NCBI GenBank assembly: GCA_002633025.1
Contig: NMRB01000273.1
Coordinates: forward strand, 61,617-125,616
Source of the DNA: Notospermus geniculatus
Taxonomy: Eukaryota; Nemertea; Pilidiophora; Heteronemertea; Lineidae
Length of the DNA: 64,000 bases
Direction: 5' to 3'
The notes below the pieces were generated by a model. The model saw only the letters and a program-made list of their open reading frames with translations, did not search any database and was not told the origin of the DNA. Both the position numbers and the translations under genes were made by a program. This document shows, piece after piece, positions 50,039 through 60,700 of this stretch; positions within the stretch are counted from its first letter, which is position 1; each line of letters starts with the position of its first letter.

Positions 50039-50730
50039 ATTTTATTTACATAGAAAACTAGGACGGAGTCAAGTTCTTCAGCATTCTTTCTAACTAAATG
50101 ACACAAAAATATACCATAAAGACGGATACAACAAATCGATGAGATTTTTGCAAGTTGTCAGGAAGAAAATACGTTGAGAAAGAACAACAAACATTAGCAC
50201 AATCAAAACTCATTTCATCAACAAAATATATGTATTACTAAGTTGCCCATCAAACTCAGTGTTTGATAAATGGCAGAAGCAGGATAGGCCCTCGTACTGA
50301 AAAATAACTTTCTGACAGAGAAAAACTTGACAGCAGGTGATTACTTTGAAGAATTTGGATTGTCTAACCCTTCGAAGCCCCTTCATGTTTTAACTGCCAG
50401 CAGTAACAGAACAAGAAATTTTAAATGAATATTACTGACCTAGATAAACACCCATATTTCCCTGATAGGAAGCAATATTGGTGACTAATACCCCTTGATT
50501 GAAGACTGACCGAGTATTGACTGTCTCTCAGTAGAACATATCGATGAATTTCGCTAGCAGCCATCTTGCTGAAATTAGCCCTCCATCATGGGGAAGTCCC
50601 CCACTGTGGGACGGGAGAACCAATTGTCTGCCAACTGAGAAAAGAATTCCCATGGTGATGACCAAATCTGTGACAAGATGGCACTGGCGAATTCGAACAT
50701 CTACCGGTAGTCAAATTATCAAAATAAGTC

Positions 50731-50830
50731 TGGGAAAACCAGGCACAATTTGCTTTGACTACCCTGGGATAACCATTGCTTTAACCATTAACCATTTCCT
50801 TCTGGGAGACGTGTGCCTGGTTTTCCCAGA
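50731..50830. repeat. Inverted repeat, possible MITE
   Basis: TCTGGGAAAACCAGGCAC and its exact reverse complement GTGCCTGGTTTTCCCAGA are separated by about 64 bases. It could be a small foldback element. No family was recognised. Confidence 0.55.
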
Positions 50831-51486
50831 TCGGTCACATTTAAGGATTGTCTAAAGGATTATGTCTTGTTCTTCAAAATACAATTACGTGTATATTAGT
50901 AATGCCCTTCAATAAATGGTGAATGGCAGTATCACCATTCAGAGTCGGTGGGAGCATGTTTGATTCATGTAATAGCTATTCTTTCCAAAATCAAGCAACT
51001 AGTTCAATCGGACATGGCCCCACTGATCACACGTGGAGATACTGCCTTCACCATCTGAGGGCAGAGGTATGATATTGACTTTATAAGCTGTATAAATATT
51101 GCACATTTCATGATTAAGCCACAAACCTCTCATCAAATATAAAACTCACACCCTAAAATAGACCCATTTGACAAAGCTACAACATGTAGCTAGTACCCAA
51201 TTTTTCCCACGAATTCACATTATACTTCATGGAAGTATAAGAATAACGATTAATCTCCTTTTCCCAATGAATTAGTATGCGAATGAATCCTAACATGAAG
51301 TGATCTGAGATATGTACTGGTATGTTACTTGTGGAACGGACAGCAGAGTTGTGAATACCAGGTTCAACCGCAAACCGCAGGGTCGCTCTCTGTGCCATTA
51401 GAACCCCATCTGCCTTCCAAATTTTGCAATTCAGGGAGCATTTTTAGGCTTCAAAAGTGAGTCCATATAGAAGCAAATACACTCTC

Positions 51487-51492
51487 TTTATT
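51487..51492 (-). terminator. Polyadenylation signal of the TTLL gene
   Basis: TTTATT on the plus strand is AATAAA on the minus strand, 275 bases past the stop codon at 51767. The minus-strand 3' UTR therefore runs from 51766 to about 51470. Confidence 0.6.
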
Positions 51493-51766
51493 CAAGCTTC
51501 ATCAAGCAGTAAGCCCTATGGATCCACCACCACTCCATTACAGGCCTGTAGGAATGTTGTATTCTGGGCATCCACCTTGGGGAAGGGTTCTGGGGCATAT
51601 GTTCCAGACATGACAGATACTGGATGTTTTTCATTCCATAACTGGTATTCTACTAGCCATCCAGACGCTTGTGCACCTGTGTTGTGGTCAGGTCGTAGCA
51701 CAAAGGAATCGCTCATGCACACCCTCTCTTTGGAATAACTTGAGCAATAAACAACATGTTGATTCT

Positions 51767-54700
51767 TCATTGGCACCATGCTCTGTCCTGGATACACTTC
51801 CCTCTGAACCACTGGAACATCATTCTGTTGGCAGCATTGTATTTGATAAATTCTTTATTAGTGAGAGGACTCCACCGTCTGGCCTCTTCTTGTGTCTACA
51901 AAGAAATGAAGATGTCTATGTGTCATGAGTGCATATTACTGGAACTGAAATCTGTGAAAAAGTTGTGAAACGAAACTGACAACAGACTTGTAGAACACTA
52001 TGGGTCATATTTTAGAACGTACCTTAACGTTAAGGTCGACCTTAAGTCTATTGTAAAACCATTGAGAACAATAGATTTAAGGTGGACCTTAATGTTAAGG
52101 AACGTTCTAAAATACGGCTCTATATGAGAGTTATCTTGCAATGTATGCTTTCAGAGAGTAAACTTTTTAAGTGCAATTTCTATGAAGGGATGTCAGACAG
52201 AAATATCATGATTGTCTTCGGTTCTCTGGATAACAAACTCCAGGGAGTTCATTTACAAGCAGAGAAGCCCATGCAATCCAAGGAAAGAGTGGATGTAGTT
52301 CTACTAAACTTCCAATAGATGGCTCTTAGGATAAATGAAGGAAGACCAAAGAATGACTCTAGATACTTCAAACTCACCATGGCTGGAGGGAAGACACGTT
52401 TCATACTCAGCCTGTAGACATGCTCAAGGAAGGCTTTTTTGAGCGTATATCGATGGGGATCACTGAGGCATTTATGACACAAGGCACAAACCTGGAACAG
52501 GAGAGTGAGAGATGATGCAAGTCCTTCATAGCATGCCCTTCTCTGAATGCTCTCAAAGGCAAGATCAATGGAAATACTAAAGAAGGGGTTTTAAAATGTC
52601 GCGCTGTGTCAACACTACCTACGTCTAATGTGCACTTTGGATAACATCTTTTACTTGAACACACGTCCTCTAAAACTTGGATGTCACGATCTGACACATC
52701 CATGTCAGCGGATTCATTGCTGCAAACAAGAAAAAGACTCGGTCACACCAAGGAACAGCTCAATCTGAACCAATGTTACTCTTGTCCGTGTACTCTGTGG
52801 CACTGAAGAATAGCTCGATCTGAACAAACTCTGCTCTTGTCAACTGTGACACCGACATATAGCTCAATCTGAACCAACTCTGCTATTGTCAGTGTATTCT
52901 GTGGCACCAAAGAATAGCTCATTCTGAACCAACTCTGCTATTGCCAGTGTATTCTGTGGCACCAAAGAATAGCTCATTCTGAACCAACTCTGCTATTGCC
53001 AATGTACTCTGCGACAGGTACCCTGTGACATCTTGGAACAGCACAAACTAGCAATGCTGCAACATGACCAAGGCAGTGGCAGCGTATCTTTACCTTTCAT
53101 CAAGACTTGCCGATGTGGCCCTGGCTATGCCAACCAGACTGAACAGATTCAATAATACTTGTTCATAGAGGAGGGCATTTGCTTTGAAATGGTTTGAAGA
53201 CAGATTAGGTGACATGTTCACTTCCATAAGGTAGACATTGAGCTTATCGTCCAGTACAAAGTCAAAGCGCACCATCTCAAAGAAGTTTCTGAAAGAGGAG
53301 GAGAAATGAGCATTATGAGTCTCCCAGGAGCAAGAGACGATGGATTTCCATTTCCACTGACTCAAACAATGTCCAACGTAGGATAAACATATTCCTGGAC
53401 AACTTTCACTTACTCTTTTGATTTGTAGATTTTTGCTGCTTCGATGAAATGGTGTTCTTTTTGTAGATAAACATCCCTGATGGTGTCATACATCTCCTTC
53501 ATAATCTTATCAAAATCCTGTCCTGAAGAAATCAAAATGCACATTAAGAGACATGAAGTCATATCCAAACTTTTCAGATGCAGTCACGCTGAATCACCGG
53601 GTGTCACACCAGGTCTTAATAGACTTCAGTAGGTAACAGATCCCTTGCAAGTCTTTCGAGAGTATATAACAACAGGTATATTCATGGATCAATGCACAGT
53701 GCATGCACCATACATTTTTACCCTGCTGAGTGGACTTCCAAAAGACGTCTACATGTACTGCTCGGAATAGGAGGAAGTAATTCACCTTGGCTCTTCATAT
53801 ATGCCCTCAATGATGCCTTGTAGGTGTACTTCAACTCAGTGAAGTATCGTGCTAGTGAAGGAATCTGGAAGAAGAGGTCATATGTAGACTTGTCTTGGCT
53901 AACAGTGACAAGAGGATTGTAGACTTCAGGATCTGGTTTCAAAGATGACTGGCAAAAAAAGTGACTTGAAAGTCCAAGGCCGGAAAATATAAGCACACTT
54001 GGATCCTACCTAATCCATTTATCGATAGAAATTAATGCTGATGATGTCCAATATCAAAACATACCTCCCATGTTGGTGTGTAATCATCCCCTACCACGTA
54101 CTTGTCAACAATGCCTGCATTGAATGGGTGGTAATCTTTGGCACAAAACCTGAAATTGAAGAACAAGTCACCATCAAAGCTAAACCAAACACAACAGACT
54201 GGATCAGAGTGACACAGTCATAATATCAGTCCCATGTCATCCCTGAGGCTTCTTCCTGACTGGAAGCTAGCTCTTCATGTGATAGAGAGGGTGGCTCTCT
54301 TCAAATGTACAGAGTTTCTCCAGTTTCCTAAAGCTGTCCATTAAAGTTGCCCAATGTTGTCTATTCAGCTAATAAGGCCGTATTCAACCTCAGCTTTCGA
54401 TTCAATATTCTAAGACAGCAACGGTTTTTCTGACATTAAGAAACTCTCTGAGCATTCACCGCCACTTGCTTCAGAATGGCTTGATATAATCACACATCAA
54501 ACAGAAATGCAAAAGGAAAAGGACAGACTGGCCAACTGGAAATTTGCAAAGGTGGCCACTGCCAAGGAGGCATCGTGGAAACGCTGTTGAGAGGTGGCTG
54601 CACCTACCTAATCAGAAAATCATTATCATAGACATAGACTCGGAGTGGATCTATCGATGTCAGTGTAGTGTATATACCAATGTCAAACTTTCTCTTGTCA

Positions 54701-57700
54701 ATCAAGTATGGATTTGCTATGTACTCCTGGACAAAGGTGCTCGATTTGGTCAGGTCAATATCTGAAATTGATATGCATCAAGAATAATGGTTTCTAAATG
54801 AGGATGAGATCGATAAAGGAAGAAATGAGAAGAAAATCACGTATTCATAAGGTATTGACAAGATTGGTTTTCTGACAAGATGAGGAAAACATCCTTATTA
54901 GGTAAGCTTTAAGAAAGGCCATGAGGAACTTCAAGATGACAGTGTTTGTATAAGGAACTTCTAGATGACAGTGTTTGTATAAGGAACGTCAACTTGGAAG
55001 ATGCTTCCTTAAGAATCATTGAAGCCATCCATCAGGCATTGATCTAGACTTGCTTGTTCAAAGCAGCATTTACCTTGGAAGGAGAGAGCTGACACTTCAA
55101 CACAAAACCGTGAGATATACAGACACAAATCTCACAAAAGTAGACAGAAATATCGATTGCGCGGTTCCTAAGTGGTACAAAAGCGTTGCTAATTCAGTCA
55201 CAAGTGGAAATGGTGGAAGAGCTGCAGCCATTTTAGGTTACTCCTCTCATTTATTATTCAATGATTGACTTCGGTATCAATTTTCCTGGCGCTCGTTCTG
55301 AGTGGTGTCAAGTTTGACAGACAATGTAGGCACTGGCCTGCCTCAACCAACAACAAAATACTGGCTGGCAGGGGACGACCAACTGGTTGGTTTCAAGACA
55401 TCTGCCTTTATTGCTGAGTGGTAGCATGCCAGAACTTCATGGATATTAAGAATGGCAAATGACGGCAGCGTCTGCAAACCAGACAGAGTGACTTGCTTTT
55501 GGCAAAGATGGCAACATCTATGAACCTGACACAGTGACTTACTTTTTATACCCTTGATTTTTATCCCTCGATGTCCATTACTCTTTTGGACCCAAAGTTT
55601 GGTGGTATGTATCTTGGCCTGGAACACAAATACTTCGCTCAATCAACCATGTCAGCATACTATACTCTACTTTAGGTCATAAAGTCAGTCTAATGTAACT
55701 GCATGTTGAACTTATTCCAAGCAGTGACAAACAGATTTCATTCAGCCGGCCCCATATTTTTATAGAGGTTAAGGTCTTAGCTTGAAACGTAAGGTTAAAG
55801 GGGACAAAATGACCCATTTTAACAGCAAAGGTTGACAAAGATAACAGCTTGACCCAAATATTATGATCATGAAGCAAGTTGATTAGCCTGAAGGTATGAT
55901 TCACAAGCGAGCGAATTCTTATAGATTTGTTGGTATAAGCAAAAATATTTTTGGTATAAGTCTATATCGTTTGAGGCAAGAGTTCTGCAGCAATGTTTTC
56001 TGTTCTCTTTCGAAATACATGGACATTATTGGAGTTTTTGTTATGACAGATTGAAGTCAGTTGTGAGATCATACCATATCAATGGGTCAGATATCTCAAG
56101 TGATACACACGAAAGAAAATATGAAATTGACTTACATAGTCTAAGAACTTATCTTTGTCACCAGGCAGTTTGAAGGCAATGGGAATGTTCTTTAAGGCAG
56201 ACGTAGCTAAGTTGTTTTTATTCGTGATGGCTCCCGAGCTTGGAAATTTGTTCACCTGAAATTTGAAGCTGAGAGTTTACAAATGAATGACGCACAGTTC
56301 TAGTTGGCCCACACAGAATACCATGTTGGAGTTAGACACAACTACATGTATTCAGAGACAGTGTTTCTCCAACTCAAGGTCCCAGTTCTAATCTGAAATC
56401 GATCCTCCAAACCTACCCTCTGATGTGGTTTGATATTTCTAAAGATTCCCTCCAACTCTGACCGCCCAAATGGATACTCGTGCGACCACATGAGCGTCCA
56501 CTGGGAATTCCTGTCACCAACTTTGAATCCTGCTCTCTCTAGGACTGTAAACACATGTTTTAGGTAGCCAGTGTGAGTCTAGAATAGATGAGAGAATAGA
56601 GAAGACAGATTAATACAAGCATCCAGAGTACAAATTGAGCCCACAACCTCTTGTTCTCGAGTCCAATGCTAAATCACTGCACCACTGCGCTCCCCAACGA
56701 CTGGTTCACGTACTGGTACTTGCAGTCAATTTATCTCGTTATCAAATATGTATGGTGGGGTATTCAAATTTCCAACTAAAGCAATGGCTTCAACTTCTTT
56801 ACCGTATGTGTAAGTGAAAAATTGTGACTCACATTGACAGCATCAACCCAATATATTTTGGCACTTCTTCCACTATATCCTTCATAAAAACCTCCCTCGC
56901 TACCGTGGTTCATTATGAAGTGTTGATCTTGCATCTGACGGAGTTGGTAAACGTTGAGCAACGTCAGCAGTATGCCGAAGACAAGAACAATCAGCACCAC
57001 GTAGAGTGTTTTGTAGTTGACGATGGCACTGCGGCGCCCCATGGTGTCGTCTCTCGTTCGATGGCCTAAGTCTGCGATGGCCGGCTTGGAGGAGGCCTGG
57101 AAAGAAAAGTTCAATACACAAAATTTAAATTAAGCAGAAGTCAAAAGTTCGATGGGGAAAACGAAAAAGAAGAACACTTGGGCGTTTGACGTCCTGTTCT
57201 CAGAAGGTCTGACGTCAGATTACTGGCCCACTGCCTTGTTATTCCATTTTCCATGATACTCTAGCAACAGTCGTAAGTTCACCCTTAAGTTTGGCGACAT
57301 AGCCACTATTTCCTCATGCCTTGTAGATTATTGGTACAGCATGCTTCGGTTTCAAATTATTGCGATACATACCGGGGTAAATGAATTTCAAGAACTTCAT
57401 TTCGTGACTTGAAGATTCTCCAACTAACCCACCTCTGAGCAATATTGGCAAGAGTTTGCTAGTTCCTCACTCAGAATGTTTGTTAGCACTTGAGACGTTG
57501 AGGTTAGCTTGACAATCAGAGAGTCAATGATTGGAGTGTTCTCAAAAAGCCATTTGTATTGTAAAGACAAGCAAATCAATAGCAGTACTTGTTAAGAAGT
57601 GGAGCTACCATGAATAATACTGGTGCCGTTCTTTCCCTCGATGAATTCAGGTAGTACATTTAACACTTCAAAGCAGCACACTTTGGTTTACAGAAGTAGT

Positions 57701-60700
57701 CGATATATCAACAGTGTGTTATTAGATGGCCAAACTCAAAACACTGGATGAGGCTTCAGTGGTTATTGCTCGTTTCTGTTTGTAAATATCATCGATGTCC
57801 AAAGTTGTTTACCATGGGCATATCACATTGATATGCAATATTCTTTCCTCCAGAATGGATAGCAGGGTTTTGTCAGCCTAGATGGATAGATGTGAGAGGA
57901 ATTGGTGGTTTCCATTGTATTCTTTGAATACGATACTTAAGTGCTCGATTGTCAATGTTTTTTCCTTCAAATGTGTCTAGATTGTCCTGTTTTTGTCATT
58001 AGTTTGTTCTTCGAATGAGCCATAATGGTTGAAAGAATGCTTCTTTCTTGAACGGGGAATGGGTACAACCAGAAACAGCCAACCTTTGGCCTAGGCCTAG
58101 TAGAAAAAGAAATCTACAGGTGCAGCCGTGGATCCACTGGGGCACCTCCCATTTTGGCCAACAAAGCTGTAAAATTGACCATGAAATTCTGGAATTTGGA
58201 GCAAATCATTGAAATTCACTGTAAATTTCAATGTTCTTAACACAAGGTGACCCATCTTTTACCAAATCCTGGATCCGCCCCTGAGTGGGCATGTTTTTAG
58301 CCACATTTGTGGTCAGTTTGGATGTCAGAGTACCTAGACTCATGGATGTTCTAAACATAAACCACATCAAGGCCCAATCAATACGGAGCTGTATGGAGTT
58401 AAGAAAGCTATGAACGAGTGAAAGGTACCGTAACCAAAGTCAAACCATGCAGCCAACCACCTTGTCTTACCTGTTATTTCAATTGAAATAAGAGAACACG
58501 ATACCACAGGAGGTGAAGTTTTTCAGGCAGGGAATGATCGCCATCCGTGGATTTGATGAAGAAGAAATTGATCATATCATTTTGATTCCAAAGTAACACA
58601 GGTACTAGCGTTTCTGGTTGAATATTAAAGCCGGGTGGTGGTGCACATTGCTCCTCTTTAAAGACTTGTTACCTTTTCCTCAGCAACTCCAATGAATTTG
58701 TTCTAAACTTGCCCTTGTGTCCCCCTTTTAACTTTTCTCCATGTATTCTCCAACCTGCCCCTTTGAAATTCTAGAAACGCTCATATTGCAACACCACTGA
58801 CTGTAACAAGTCAATGAATGTTAGAAGTTAGGCTGTACTTGGTCTGTGTCTGCTCCGACACTATATTTTGCCTATAGCCTATTCATTCCAACATGATTAT
58901 CATAAAGTCATTTCATGACATTGCTAGCCATTACTATCGGGAATGTCTGGTCGAGGCATTATCCAGCCATCAGCTGACAGCAGACTCTGAATGTGAGTTG
59001 AATGCTGAATAGCTACCTAATGGGTTACCACTACAGGGTGATTCAAAAAAATGTTCCATGGAAACGAGGTGAACATAGAGGATGATGAATTGAAAGTGAC
59101 ATTATACAATGACAATCAAATATGACACAACGGTATGACAGTAGATCCAGCACGAGCACCTGCCTCCATTGCACCCCCTACTCCATCAGTAGAATGATCA
59201 ACCTGATCTTCTCACTTTAGTTAGGAGACCACAACCTGGTTCCATGCATGCAAAATCCAAGATGTCTGCCTGGCAGCCATATTGGATAAGATGCACTCCA
59301 AATCCCAAGCCCATCTTACTATGACAACAGATGAAGAAATGAATGACAACCCAATCACCATTAGAAAAATTTGAGTTTACTGCAGAATGACCGTGCAGTG
59401 GAGTTTAAAACATTACCTGCATTCCAGCTTGTGGGGTCTCACGAACCCAAATGATATTGAATTTGTAAAGAGCGATTGGAAGAAATTTCCTTGAGTGAAG
59501 CTCACTGTCTGTCCACATCTTGTGTCTATGGCAAAAGTGAGCCCAATGCTTCAATATCACATGGGCACAAAGGACACCCATGAAAAGGCTATTAAAAGAA
59601 AATGTATGAAAAGCTTAAGACGGATTGGACCAAAGTCCCCTCCCTGGGGTAAAGCTTAAGCAGCATACAGTGCAAACTGAAGTCCTGAAAATATAACCTG
59701 TACTCACAATTATACCCTTAAGCAAGTTGGAAAGCTTCGGAGAGATTTTGCAAATCCCTGATATTTCAATTAATCCAAGAATAATGGCATCAATAACACC
59801 AAAACCTTCAAGCACAGGTTCCCCTAAATTGATGTTTTGTTATTCAAGCATGGAGGCCACACAATGCGAACTGCATGGTTCACTGATTATTCCAACCTTT
59901 AGTATCTGTTAAGACGAAGTATCCACTTATCAGAAGTAGGTCATGATATTGTCAAGCTCCCTTCATGTTTATCAATAACTTGCAACAATGAGGGCTTACG
60001 TCATCAAAGTATCGGTACCCTACTGAACTCAACCAACTCCAGCTTCGCTGCACTTCTAATCTAAGTCCTTGCAGCCCTACCCCCTCCTAAACTTTATACA
60101 GAAAGGATGAACAGGTCACATGGATTGGAGCAACTGGGCATGCAATGGCCAGTGAAAATTGTCAAATCATGAAAATTATGTTTGACACCTGAGGTAACAG
60201 GGGTTCTTCATTTTCTGACTTGCAGGCATGGATCCAGAGGAGGGGCGCACTGGGCGCGTGCCCCCTTTTGGCCAACAAATCTGTAAAATCGACCGTGAAA
60301 TTCTGGAATTTGGCACAAATCAATGTTCCTAGCACAGGGCGCCCCCTCTTTTTCCAAATCCTGGATCCGCCCCTGCAGTTGGCAGAGTTTATCTCTCATT
60401 GACCTCATTCAAACATTGCAGTAGACGGCTTCTATATTTTGTCCTCAAATCTGACCAGATTTCAATAGACAGTTTACACTTACAGTCAAACAAAAATTAT
60501 ATCCAGTTATAAATCCTTTATGAATCCACAGAGGGTTGACAACAAATCCATATTCTACGGACGTCTGCCCTCGATTACAATGCAATCAGATAAATGGAAA
60601 ATGAGTAAAAACAGTAAGCTGGCTTTTATCCATTTCTGCTTGGGAATGTAAGCGAAAAGATTGAGCACATCTCCCCCTAGTCATGATACTGTTAGTATAA

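Larger units (their letters stand above)
37888..50042 (+). mobile_element. Helentron (Helitron2) rolling-circle transposon; left boundary uncertain
   Basis: The 3' end is set by the hairpin at 50024-50038 followed by TTTT, after which the sequence equals the presumed empty site at 37556. The left end was not found: the contig begins at 37888, and the left flank seen in the empty allele (GGCCTACATGTAA) does not reappear before the ORF, so the element probably starts at or before 37888. The core is the Rep-helicase-endonuclease ORF. The 5' region carries nested elements and tandem repeats. Helentrons are known to insert within T-T sites, consistent with the TTTT target. Confidence 0.6.
49812..51486. 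other. Intergenic stretch between the Helentron and the TTLL gene
   Basis: 49812-50042 is the Helentron 3' non-coding end. It includes TTCACAGAGGTCAAAGTTCG, nearly the same as 40456-40476 in the nested element, and the terminal hairpin. 50043-50368 duplicates 37561-37886. The remainder has one inverted repeat (50731-50830, listed separately) and no supported ORF. Confidence 0.5.

Noticed and set aside
51516-51812. Minus-strand 98-codon ORF overlapping the TTLL 3' end
   Set aside because: It is in another frame over the last TTLL exon and its 3' UTR. The TTLL frame ends WFRGKC...WCQ and stops at 51767.
52249-52377. Read-through of the TTLL frame past 52378 to a stop at 52249
   Set aside because: A consensus donor follows the ATG codon there, and splicing to 51767-51895 keeps phase and gives the expected family C-terminus.
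56900-57121. Alternative minus-strand frame over TTLL exon 3
   Set aside because: It uses a different phase from the flanking exons, lacks the transmembrane segment and has no family similarity.
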